Assembly (NCBI GenBank): GCA_949296915.1
Contig: CASFPX010000013.1
Location: 11,362 to 75,361, forward strand
Length of the DNA stretch: 64,000 bases
Source: Onthovicinus sp900555545
GTDB taxonomy: Bacteria; Bacillota; Clostridia; Oscillospirales; Acutalibacteraceae
Reading direction: 5' to 3'
Part shown: positions 42,399 to 50,109 of the stretch, one piece after another
Numbering within the stretch: position 1 is the stretch's first letter
Layout: every line of letters starts with the position of its first letter
Program-made: the position numbers and the translations under genes
Notes under the pieces: generated by a model
Database searches by the model: none
What the model was told of the DNA's origin: nothing
What the model saw: only the letters and a program-made list of their open reading frames with translations

Positions 42399-42414
42399 AA
42401 GGAGGACTTCAAAC

Positions 42415-42888
42415 ATGTCAAGCACCAACAAGACGCCGAATCTCGGCCTGAATAACTGGGCCGGATCGGACCGCCCGCAGCGGGCGGATTTTAACAGCGA
42501 CAACCTGCTTTTGGACACGCTGGCGGGCGGCCATATTAAAAACGGTGATATCCATGTCACGGCGGCGGAAAAAGAAAAATGGAACGGGCCGGTCGCGTTC
42601 AGTATGTATTTTGGCACCAATGCGGACAGCCGCGAGATTAAATTGGGCTATCAGCCCACGGCTGTATTCGTCTATCCCCAGGATATGCCCATGTTTGCCA
42701 TCAATTTTGACACCCGGGTGACGGAGTGCTATTTTGGTGCGGCGGGCGGTACTTTTAACAGCCGGGGGATCTCCATCACGTCGGATGGATTCAACGTGCG
42801 CAACAACTACCGGTATCAGAGCTCGAGCAATGACGTGGTTATGCTCAATAAAGCGAATACGAACTACATTTTTCTTGCGTGGAAATAA
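42415..42888 (+). CDS. Short tail fibre-like protein
   Basis: A 157-residue protein. NKTPNLGLNNWAGSDRPQRADFNSDN is the standard start of short fibres in Clostridia prophages; HVTAAEKEKWNG is the common linker; the rest is a beta-rich receptor-binding-like tip (GISITSDGFNVRNNYRYQ). ATG follows GGAGGAC. It is the last gene of the cassette; no holin, endolysin or terminator follows. Confidence 0.7.
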   Translation: MSSTNKTPNLGLNNWAGSDRPQRADFNSDNLLLDTLAGGHIKNGDIHVTAAEKEKWNGPVAFSMYFGTNADSREIKLGYQPTAVFVYPQDMPMFAINFDTRVTECYFGAAGGTFNSRGISITSDGFNVRNNYRYQSSSNDVVMLNKANTNYIFLAWK

Positions 42889-42903
42889 GGGACAATTTTC
42901 CCC

Positions 42904-42932
42904 TTGATTTTTGCCTTGCTTTCCGTTATGAT
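42904..42932 (+). promoter_or_regulatory. Promoter of the P-type ATPase leader
   Basis: TTGATT (42904-42909), a 17-nt spacer and TATGAT (42927-42932), 15 nt beyond the last phage gene. Transcription from here would include the leader peptide and attenuator. Confidence 0.6.
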
Positions 42933-42973
42933 AATAGCGGACGGATTTTTCCGCAGAAAGGAAGACTTGTACG

Positions 42974-43033
42974 ATGGACGATGCCGGCGACGCCGACAAC
43001 CCTCCCAGTACGGAACTGAATACAGCAAGATAA
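42974..43033 (+). CDS. Candidate leader peptide of the P-type ATPase
   Basis: A 19-codon ORF, MDDAGDADNPPSTELNTAR, begins about 42 nt after the predicted transcription start with AAGGAAG 9 nt upstream. It ends two nt before the 5' arm of a strong intrinsic terminator. The N terminus is rich in Asp with a Pro-Pro pair, the type of sequence that destabilises translating ribosomes at low Mg2+ and is used for sensing by the mgtA leader peptide MgtL of enterobacteria. That function here is inference from position and composition. Confidence 0.5.
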   Translation: MDDAGDADNPPSTELNTAR

Positions 43034-43034
43034 G

Positions 43035-43082
43035 GCATGGCTTGTACGCTGCGGCGTACGGGCTGTGCTTTTTTGTGTTTTT
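43035..43082 (+). terminator. Leader terminator (attenuator) upstream of the P-type ATPase
   Basis: A 15-bp stem with four G-U wobbles, GCATGGCTTGTACGC against GCGTACGGGCTGTGC, with a TGCG loop, then TTTTTTGTGTTTTT. It lies between promoter and structural gene, 60 nt before the ATPase start, and starts right after the leader-peptide stop, so coupling of translation to termination is likely. Confidence 0.75.
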
Positions 43083-43141
43083 AAGCCTGATCCTGCCAAG
43101 CGGCAGTCAGAATATTTTTTTGAAAGGAGTGATCGATCCCT

Positions 43142-45802
43142 ATGGATCATCACAAGCGAAAGCCTTGGCACGCGCTGCCTCTGTCGGAGGTGCTCCGGGA
43201 ACTGGAGACCACCGCGGAGGGACTGAGCGACGCCGAGGCGGCAAACAGACTGAAACAAAACGGTAAAAATGAGCTGCGCTCGCGCCCGCCCCGCACACTG
43301 GGGCAGATGCTGCGCGCACAGATCCTGGATCCGATGGTGCTGATCCTCATCGGTGCAGCAGTCCTGTCAGCGGCACTCCAGGAGTGGACGGAGGCCGCGG
43401 TCATTGGGCTGATCGTCGTACTCAATGCGGTGATCGGTATCGTGCAGGAGAAAAAGGCACAGTCGTCGCTCGAGGCCCTGCGGCAGATGAGTGCACCCAC
43501 GGCACGCGTTCTGCGCCAGGGGGAGGAGAGCGTCGTACCGGCTGCGGAGCTGGTCGTGGGGGATATTGTACAGCTGCGCGACGGGGACATGGTCCCGGCT
43601 GATCTGCGGCTAATCGACTCGGCCAATCTCAAAATCCAGGAGGCCTCCCTAACGGGTGAGTCCGTCCCTGTGGAAAAGGATGCGGACTCCTGCCCGGCGG
43701 AGTCATGCGCGCTGGCTGACCGGTGCAATATGGCCTATTCCTCCTCCATTGTCACCTATGGACGTGCGGAGGGCGTCGTTGTCGCCACGGGGATGCAGAC
43801 CCAGGTGGGCGATGTTGCCTCCATGCTCGACAGCCAGGATGACACGGACACACCGCTGAAACGTAAGTTGAATGCAGTGGGCAAGGTGCTCACCGCAGTA
43901 GGCGTGGTGATCTGTGTGCTGATCTTCGCCATTGGCGCACTGTATGGCCGGCCGATGGTTCCGCAGCTGCTTGTGGCAATTTCGCTGGCGATCTCCATTA
44001 TCCCGGAGGGCCTCCCCGCTACGGCGACGATTGTCATGGCGCTGGGCGTCCGGCGCATGGCGCGTCAGAATGCACTGATCCGCAAGCTGCCGGCCGTAGA
44101 GACGCTTGGGAGCGCCACCGTGATTTGCAGTGATAAAACCGGGACGCTCACGCTCAATAAAATGACCGTAAAAGAGATTTATCAATACAATCCCTCCGGT
44201 GAGGTGGATGCTGCCCCCGTGCCCCAAAATCTGGAGGGGGATCCCGCATTGGAACAGATGATGTATGCCGCCGCGCTGTGCAATGATGCGAGCTTTGATC
44301 CGGATCACGCCGGCGAGATCATCGGGGACCCTACGGAGGGAGCCCTGCTGTATCTGGCTCGGGGGTTCGGGATCGACCATGAGGCGCTGGAGGATCAGTA
44401 TCCGCGCCTGTTTGAACAGCCGTTTGACTCCGGCCGTAAGCGCATGACGACAGTGCACCGAATCGGAGGGGAAAATATCGCCTATACCAAGGGCGCGGTA
44501 GAGGAGCTGCTGGATAGATGTACGCGTGTACATACCCCGTCGGGGGAGGTCCCCCTCACCGAGGATGTCCGGGACAGCATCCTGACGGCCTGCCACAGGA
44601 TGTCGGAACGCGCGCTGCGCGTACTCGGCTTTGCCAGCCGGATTCTGCCGCAGGTGCCGCAGGATGAGGAAGCGGACGTCGAATGGGAGCTCGTCTTCCT
44701 GGGCGCGGTCGGGATGATCGATCCGCCGCGCAAGGAGGTGGCAAAGTCCGTCCACACCTGCCGGGAGGCTGGGATCCGCACGGTGATGATCACCGGCGAC
44801 CATCGGGATACCGCCCTTGCCATCGCAGGGGAGCTCGGGATCTGCGGCCCCGGGGACGGTGTGCTCACGGGAGATGAATTGGAACAGATGCGTGATGAGG
44901 ATCTGGACCGCGCCGTGCCGCACACGGCGGTATTTGCCCGGGTTTCGCCGGCAGATAAGCTGCGGATTGTCCGATCATTGCAGCGTACGGGCGAGGTTGC
45001 CGCGATGACAGGGGACGGGGTCAATGACGCTCCGGCGCTCAAGGTCGCTGATATCGGCGTTGCAATGGGTCGCGGCGGCACGGATGTCGCCAAGGATGCG
45101 GCGGATATGATCCTGCTCGATGACAGCTTTACCACAATCGCCTATGCCATCCGGGAGGGGCGGCGCGTCTACCGGAATATCCAAAAGGTAATCCAATTCC
45201 TGCTGGCCGGGAATATTGCGGAGATCACCACCCTTTTTGCGGCGACGCTCTTTAACTGGGATGCCCCGCTTCAGGCGGTACATATCCTGTGGGTCAATCT
45301 GGCCACAGCCACACTCCCGGCGCTTGCCCTCGGTGTGGATCCGCCCGCGCGGGACATCATGCACCAGCAGCCGGTTCGTTCCGGGACACTGTTTGAAAAG
45401 GATTTGATCGGGCGTGTACTGACACAGGGGATTTTTGTTGCGGCGATGACGACTGTGGCGTATTGGATCGGCGTGGCGGAAGGCTCTGCCGCCGCGGGAC
45501 AGACGATGGCGTTTTGTGTGCTGGCCTTTTCCCAAATGCTGCGCGCGCTGGATCAGCGTTCGAATATCGCGCCGATCTGGCAGCGCGGGCAGGGGCACAA
45601 CCCGTGGCTCTGGCTGTCGTTTGCCGTATCCGCGGTGCTGGTGGGCTGCATCCTGTTGATTCCCCCGTTGCAGTCGGCCTTTCAGGTGGTCCCATTAGGT
45701 GTGGATCAATTTGGGATTGCTGTGGGGCTGTCGCTCCTGTCGATCGTACAGATTGAAGCCGTAAAAGCGTTGAAACGCCTTTGCAGGCGAAAGAAAAAAT
45801 AA
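43142..45802 (+). CDS. P2-type cation-transporting ATPase
   Basis: An 886-residue P-type ATPase of the Ca2+ (P2A) kind. Order: N-terminal cation-ATPase domain; actuator TGES motif (SLTGESVPV); M4 ISIIPEGLPATA; phosphorylation DKTGTLTLNKM; nucleotide-binding domain; hinge MTGDGVNDAPALK; then M5-M10. M5 keeps the ligand Asn and Glu (GNIAEITTLF), but in M6 NLATATLPALALG has Ala where Ca2+ pumps have the key Asp (NxxTDxxPA), so Ca2+ stoichiometry or ion choice may differ. AAAGGAG precedes the ATG at a long 12-nt spacing. Its leader carries a short peptide ORF and an attenuator. Confidence 0.9.
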   Translation: MDHHKRKPWHALPLSEVLRELETTAEGLSDAEAANRLKQNGKNELRSRPPRTLGQMLRAQILDPMVLILIGAAVLSAALQEWTEAAVIGLIVVLNAVIGIVQEKKAQSSLEALRQMSAPTARVLRQGEESVVPAAELVVGDIVQLRDGDMVPADLRLIDSANLKIQEASLTGESVPVEKDADSCPAESCALADRCNMAYSSSIVTYGRAEGVVVATGMQTQVGDVASMLDSQDDTDTPLKRKLNAVGKVLTAVGVVICVLIFAIGALYGRPMVPQLLVAISLAISIIPEGLPATATIVMALGVRRMARQNALIRKLPAVETLGSATVICSDKTGTLTLNKMTVKEIYQYNPSGEVDAAPVPQNLEGDPALEQMMYAAALCNDASFDPDHAGEIIGDPTEGALLYLARGFGIDHEALEDQYPRLFEQPFDSGRKRMTTVHRIGGENIAYTKGAVEELLDRCTRVHTPSGEVPLTEDVRDSILTACHRMSERALRVLGFASRILPQVPQDEEADVEWELVFLGAVGMIDPPRKEVAKSVHTCREAGIRTVMITGDHRDTALAIAGELGICGPGDGVLTGDELEQMRDEDLDRAVPHTAVFARVSPADKLRIVRSLQRTGEVAAMTGDGVNDAPALKVADIGVAMGRGGTDVAKDAADMILLDDSFTTIAYAIREGRRVYRNIQKVIQFLLAGNIAEITTLFAATLFNWDAPLQAVHILWVNLATATLPALALGVDPPARDIMHQQPVRSGTLFEKDLIGRVLTQGIFVAAMTTVAYWIGVAEGSAAAGQTMAFCVLAFSQMLRALDQRSNIAPIWQRGQGHNPWLWLSFAVSAVLVGCILLIPPLQSAFQVVPLGVDQFGIAVGLSLLSIVQIEAVKALKRLCRRKKK

Positions 45803-45824
45803 ATCGGCGCCAAATTAAAAAGGC

Positions 45825-45862
45825 GGGGAGCCGGCTGTCATATCCGGCTCCCCATATTTTTA
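45825..45862. terminator. Bidirectional terminator between P-type ATPase and MarR genes
   Basis: A perfect 10-bp stem GGGGAGCCGG with its complement, followed by ATATTTTTA on the plus strand and GCCTTTTTAATTT on the minus strand. It serves both convergent genes. Confidence 0.85.
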
Positions 45863-45868
45863 TTCTGT

Positions 45869-46369
45869 TTACGGGTCCATCTTGTGCAGCACTGGTTCGC
45901 TCTGGACGCTGGAATCCATAACGTCCCCAAATTTTACGATAAAATCTGTAAATTGATTCAGTTCTTCCGGCGGGATGTCCTTTAAAATGGAAAAGATAGG
46001 TGCCCACTCTGTCAAGATCAATTGGCTTCGCTTTAAATACAGCTCTTTTCCCTTTGGCGAAAGCTTTAAAATAATATTTTTTTTGTTACCGGCCAGGCGG
46101 TAACGTTCTACCAAACCGAGGGAAGTTAATGTTTTCACGTATTTTGAAAAATTACTGGCTGGAATGCCAATCTTTTTTGCCAAATAGGCCATGTTGTACA
46201 TATTGTCTTCAAATTCACAAATGCATTCCAGGGTCTGCCATTCATGTGCGGTGAGGGGAACGTCTATGCCGTCGCCTCTTTTATCCGCCTGAAAATGGGC
46301 ATATAAATTTGCGTATCGGATCAGTGCCCGGACGATCTCACGGTATTGCCCCATCCATTGAAGTTCCAA
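45869..46369 (-). CDS. MarR-family transcriptional regulator
   Basis: A 166-residue regulator. The winged helix-turn-helix is MAYLAKKIGIPASNFSKYVKTLTSLGLVERYRLAGNKKNIILKLSPKGKEL (about 60-110), flanked by dimerisation helices. The start is TTG at 46369, with AGGAGG 7 nt upstream. It is divergent from the membrane hydrolase, and its targets probably lie in the A+T-rich 425-bp gap. The ligand is unknown. Confidence 0.88.
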   Translation of the reverse strand: MELQWMGQYREIVRALIRYANLYAHFQADKRGDGIDVPLTAHEWQTLECICEFEDNMYNMAYLAKKIGIPASNFSKYVKTLTSLGLVERYRLAGNKKNIILKLSPKGKELYLKRSQLILTEWAPIFSILKDIPPEELNQFTDFIVKFGDVMDSSVQSEPVLHKMDP

Positions 46370-46560
46370 ATCATCACCTCCTAAAAATTTTGAGGGATCA
46401 AAAACGGCCTCCCCACCGCCGGGACGGAATTGCTAACAATGTCGACTGTACCCATTTGCCCCAACGATTGGTAAATGTTCCAGAATATTATAACAGAAAG
46501 TGTAAAAAAAGGAAATATAAAAGAAATTTTAGAAAATATTCCAAAAAGTTCTACCGATCG
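46370..46560. other. A+T-rich divergent region upstream of the MarR gene
   Basis: No gene was seen. Near-inverted sequences TGTTCCAGAATATT (about 46468-46481) and AATATTCCAAAAA (about 46537-46549) may be binding half-sites for the MarR protein. TTGGTA and A+T-rich -10-like elements occur on both strands without a single clear promoter. Confidence 0.3.
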
Positions 46561-46576
46561 TTGTGTTAATTGTGTA

Positions 46577-46605
46577 TTGTATATTATAATGCAGTGCTGT
46601 ATAAT
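46577..46605 (+). promoter_or_regulatory. Promoter of the membrane-hydrolase leader
   Basis: TTGTAT (46577-46582), a 17-nt spacer and TATAAT (46600-46605). A second overlapping promoter uses TTGTGT (46561-46566) and TATAAT (46585-46590) with an 18-nt spacer. Confidence 0.6.
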
Positions 46606-46611
46606 TATATG

Positions 46612-46692
46612 CATAAAACAACAATTTGTTATGTGCAGAGTATAGAGAAGGGCATAACACGACGGCGGTAGCTGTAGTGTTATGCCTTTTTG
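46612..46692 (+). ncRNA. Candidate attenuator RNA or small RNA
   Basis: From the predicted start near 46612 an RNA of about 80 nt would end at a strong terminator: GGCATAACAC (46651-46660) paired with GTGTTATGCC (46677-46686), then TTTTTGGG. Upstream, TTGTTATG (46627-46634) is complementary to CATAAC in the 5' arm and could form an anti-terminator. The hydrolase gene starts 102 nt further on. It could be a riboswitch-like attenuator, a leader controlled by protein, or an independent small RNA. No known class was recognised. Confidence 0.5.
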
Positions 46693-46794
46693 GGATAAAA
46701 TTCAAAGTTACAAATTGATGGAGGAGGGATAGGTAATAAAAGGGAGACGCAAAGATTCAGAACAAAATTGGGAAGAAAGTGAGGTAAGGGAAAA

Positions 46795-48891
46795 ATGAAA
46801 AATCAAAGCCGAAAGAGAAAAAATGTGATCGCATTGGCAGTATGCCTGGCTGTGATCCTTGTGTGCAGTTTTGCGGCACAGCTGATCTCTTCGCAGGGCG
46901 GGAAAATCAAAATTGAGCAGATCCAAATCGATTCCCGTGGGGCAATGCTCTCCGCGGATCTGTACTATCCCGCAGGGGTAAGCGACACGGACAGCCTGCC
47001 GGCGATTGTCGTGGCGCACGGCGCCGGTGTGACAAAGGGCAATATGCGCGGAATCGCGGAGGAGCTCGCCCGCCGTCAGTTCGTGGTGCTGAATGTCAAC
47101 GGATACGGAACCGGCTTGAGCGAAATGCCCCCGAATGATGAAAACGACATGGGCGAGCAGGGGCTGGATCTGTGGACCACGCCCAGCGGAATGCTGGATG
47201 CCGTGAACTTTGTCCGCACGCTCAACTTTGTGGATCCGGAGCGGATCGGTGTGGCCGGACACTCGCAGGGATCGAGAAGAGCGGGACAAACCGCGGTGAT
47301 GGATTGTGGATATCTGAATTTTAACGATATCATGATCAATGTGCTGTATGATACCTTCGGCCAGACTTTTACGGCCGAGGAGATCACTCGGGATGCCGAT
47401 GCACTCGCGTCTGAGCGGCTGGATGAAGAGCAGCTCGCCTATTACACGCAGATTCGGGCTGAAAAGCGCGCGGAATACGACACCATGGTAAAGGCGGTGT
47501 GCCTGATCGGCGGTACGGCTGAAAACGGCGGCGCGGCCCAGACGGTCGAGGTGGCCGGCCACAGCGTGACCCGGAACTGTCAGGTGAATATGGCGTTGAT
47601 CGGCGGAAACTACGATTTCGGTGTTGCGGCTTTCCCCAGCGGCGAGACGGCTAAGGAGAGCTGGCATATCACGGACGGAATGGAGCTGGAAAACTGGTAT
47701 GTTCTCGATGACGAGACTGCCAGCAGCACTCAGCTGGGGAACATCTATGATCTCTCCGCCGACAGCAATACCGATCTTCAGGATGCGATTGAAAATCGCA
47801 GCACGCGCATCATCTGCCTCCATCCGGAGACACACAGTAAGAACTTTTTCTCGGTTCAGACGGCCCGGTATATTGTTAAATACTTTGAACAGGTATTCCA
47901 GTACAACGGCGGTGAGCTGGGCGCGGAGGGCGCCTCACCCGTAGATACGCAGAGTGTGATCTTCCTCTGGCGTGAGGGATTAAACTTTGTGGCGGCTATG
48001 GCGATGATCGCCATGCTGGCGCCTCTTGCCGGTCTGCTGTATGAGACAAAATTCTTTGTCTCCTGCGCTGGGACGAATGAACTGAACCCGACCGTGTACA
48101 GCAAAAAGAGATACTGGATTACGAGTGTGATTACGGCGGTCGCAGGCGGCGTGGCGATCTATATCGTCAATTCCATTTTCGCGCCGGGGCTGCCGAATAT
48201 CGGGCTGTTCCCGCTCTTCCCGAGCTGGTGGCTGACGCCGATTTTCCTGGCGCTCTTTGCGGTGATTGCCATCATACAGCTGGTGGTGTTCCACCTGATC
48301 GACAAGAAGAAATACGGCCACTCCTTCATGCAGTCTCTGAACTTGAAGATGAAGGTGACATCCGTGCTGAAAACGCTGCTTGCGGCGGGTATCCTGATGC
48401 TGGCGGCATACGGGACGCTGACGGTTGTCAAATACCTGTTCAATCAGGACTTCAGGCTGTGGATGTACGCCTTTGAGGAGATGAAGGTGGAGTATTGGGG
48501 CGATGTGCTCAAATACGCACTGCTGATGTTCCCGCAGCTGCTTCTGGTAGGGGCCGCCATCAACTACGCGCCGCGCAGAGACATTCCCGGATGGCTGGAT
48601 GAACTGCTCGTCGTTGTGTTCAACAGCGTTGGGATCTGGGTGGTTGCCATCATCAATATCCTTCTGCTCAACGGAGGATCCACGGAGATGTTCAGCAACT
48701 TTACCTCCACATACGGATTCCTCCTGTCGGTCCCGGTGGTGGTATTCCTCACCAGGCGGCTGTATAAAACGACAAAGAGCATCTGGCTGGGTGCGGCCGT
48801 GAATGCGCTGCTGCTCGCGTGGCAGCTTACGGCCATCGGATACAATATCTACTGCGCGCAGAACTGGGCAAGCGTCTTCTTCAATGTGTAA
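46795..48891 (+). CDS. Alpha/beta hydrolase fused to a polytopic membrane domain
   Basis: A 698-residue membrane protein. One N-terminal helix (about 10-28) precedes an alpha/beta-hydrolase domain outside the membrane (about 35-370), with IVVAHGAGVTKG (oxyanion loop) and the nucleophile elbow GHSQGSRR; the catalytic His is probably in CLHPETHSKN. Residues 385-698 contain about eight transmembrane helices. Substrate unknown; such enzymes may cleave acyl or ester groups from lipids or wall polymers. The ATG follows GGTAAGGGAAAA. It is divergent from the MarR regulator and has a long leader with an attenuator-like hairpin. Confidence 0.8.
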   Translation: MKNQSRKRKNVIALAVCLAVILVCSFAAQLISSQGGKIKIEQIQIDSRGAMLSADLYYPAGVSDTDSLPAIVVAHGAGVTKGNMRGIAEELARRQFVVLNVNGYGTGLSEMPPNDENDMGEQGLDLWTTPSGMLDAVNFVRTLNFVDPERIGVAGHSQGSRRAGQTAVMDCGYLNFNDIMINVLYDTFGQTFTAEEITRDADALASERLDEEQLAYYTQIRAEKRAEYDTMVKAVCLIGGTAENGGAAQTVEVAGHSVTRNCQVNMALIGGNYDFGVAAFPSGETAKESWHITDGMELENWYVLDDETASSTQLGNIYDLSADSNTDLQDAIENRSTRIICLHPETHSKNFFSVQTARYIVKYFEQVFQYNGGELGAEGASPVDTQSVIFLWREGLNFVAAMAMIAMLAPLAGLLYETKFFVSCAGTNELNPTVYSKKRYWITSVITAVAGGVAIYIVNSIFAPGLPNIGLFPLFPSWWLTPIFLALFAVIAIIQLVVFHLIDKKKYGHSFMQSLNLKMKVTSVLKTLLAAGILMLAAYGTLTVVKYLFNQDFRLWMYAFEEMKVEYWGDVLKYALLMFPQLLLVGAAINYAPRRDIPGWLDELLVVVFNSVGIWVVAIINILLLNGGSTEMFSNFTSTYGFLLSVPVVVFLTRRLYKTTKSIWLGAAVNALLLAWQLTAIGYNIYCAQNWASVFFNV

Positions 48892-49194
48892 GAAAAGTTC
48901 TTTCTGCGCTGGCGCTTAAAAGAAAGGGTGTGGTATATGGGGCTCCGGAAGAGCGGAGAGACAAAAGAAGCTGTCCGCCGTCCGGAAACTTACCGGATTT
49001 CGGCAGAATGATGAAACAGTACGGTTCCACCCCCATACGCACCTGATTCAATGAATAAAACGCGCTCCGGATCGGATGAATTCGGGGCGCGTTTTTTTGC
49101 ACGGCTGAGGCAGTCACGGCGGGAGCTCAAAATTTTGCGTTTCCCCATTGCAAAGGAATGATGTTTTATTGTATACTTGCCATGAGGTGATTTG
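48892..49194 (+). other. Intergenic region before the ABC transporter, with terminator at its end
   Basis: No gene was seen. The block 48935-49050 has several short G+C-rich stems (for example GTCCGGAAACTTACCGGAT). An intrinsic terminator, AACGCGCTCCG against CGGGGCGCGTT followed by TTTTTT, lies at 49059-49098. Confidence 0.5.
49059..49098 (+). terminator. Intrinsic terminator downstream of the membrane hydrolase
   Basis: 11-bp stem with one wobble, a 13-nt loop and seven Ts. It separates the hydrolase from the NatAB-like transporter. Confidence 0.75.
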
Positions 49195-50109
49195 ATGAAG
49201 CTTGAGGTTCGCGATCTATACAAGAGCTTTGGCCCCAAAGAGGTGCTTAAAGGGATCAGCTTTACAGCGGAGAGCGGCAAGGCGCTCGGTCTGCTCGGGC
49301 GCAACGGCGCCGGTAAAACGACGGCAATCCGCATTATTATGGGCGTGCTGCCCGCAGGCTCCGGCGAGATCCTGCTCGACGGGCAAAAGCTGGATATCAA
49401 CCGCGTGAAGGTCGGCTATCTGCCGGAGGAACGCGGCCTGTACCCTAAAAAACCGATCTTGGAGCAGCTTGTCTATTTTGGCCAGTTGCGCGGGATGACG
49501 GCCTCCGCAGCCAAAAAGAGCGCACAGGCATTGGTAGAGCGGCTCGGGATGCAGGAGTACCTGAATAAAAAGCGCAAGCTGATGACGCTCTCCAAGGGCA
49601 ACCAGCAAAAGATTCAGCTGGCGGCGGCGCTGATTACGGATCCCGATATTGTCATTCTTGACGAGCCCTTTTCCGGTCTGGATCCGGTCAATGCGATGCT
49701 TTTGGAGGAGATCGTCCGCGAGCGCATCGCCAAGGGGAATATCGTCCTCTTTTCCAGCCACCAGATGAATTATATCGAGGAGTTCTGCGACAATATCGCC
49801 ATCCTCAACGGCGGCCGGATCGCGCTCTCCGGTGGGATCCGCGAGATCAAGCGCGGCTACGACCGCAGTGTGATCCTGATTGACACGCAGCATCCGGAGC
49901 AGATTGAGGCGCTGTGCCGCACGATCCCGGAGGTTGTCAGCGGGACCGAGACAGCGGGCCATGTGGTCCGGGTGCAGATGACGTCCGGCAGCTGCAAGGC
50001 CGAGCTTCTGCGGGCAGTGGGCGGCGCCCGGGTGGATATCGACGATTTCCGCGTATACGAGCCGTCGCTGAACGATATTTTTGTCAAGTATACGGAGGGC
50101 GGCGTATGA
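49195..50109 (+). CDS. ABC transporter ATP-binding protein (NatA-like)
   Basis: A 304-residue ATPase: Walker A LGRNGAGKTT, Q-loop YLPEERGLYPKK, signature LSKGNQQKIQLAAAL, Walker B IVILDEPFSGLDP and switch His in FSSHQMNYIEE, with an 80-residue C-terminal extension. The LSKGNQQK form fits the NatA/drug-exporter class that pairs with ABC-2 permeases. ATG at 49195 follows GAGGTGA. It overlaps the permease start by 4 nt. Confidence 0.9.
   Translation: MKLEVRDLYKSFGPKEVLKGISFTAESGKALGLLGRNGAGKTTAIRIIMGVLPAGSGEILLDGQKLDINRVKVGYLPEERGLYPKKPILEQLVYFGQLRGMTASAAKKSAQALVERLGMQEYLNKKRKLMTLSKGNQQKIQLAAALITDPDIVILDEPFSGLDPVNAMLLEEIVRERIAKGNIVLFSSHQMNYIEEFCDNIAILNGGRIALSGGIREIKRGYDRSVILIDTQHPEQIEALCRTIPEVVSGTETAGHVVRVQMTSGSCKAELLRAVGGARVDIDDFRVYEPSLNDIFVKYTEGGV

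Noticed and set aside
31425..42888. att sites or integrase for the phage cassette
   Set aside because: No recombinase gene, tRNA target or matching direct repeats could be seen at either side.
42904..43141. yybP-ykoY Mn2+ riboswitch upstream of the P-type ATPase
   Set aside because: The conserved GGGGAGUAG and CGUCAUC-type core segments were not found; the region fits a short ORF and terminator better.
42904..43266. 120-codon ORF running through the P-type ATPase leader
   Set aside because: It reads through the predicted terminator and into the ATPase gene in another frame; the product (Arg-rich then hydrophobic) has no family look and no ribosome site.
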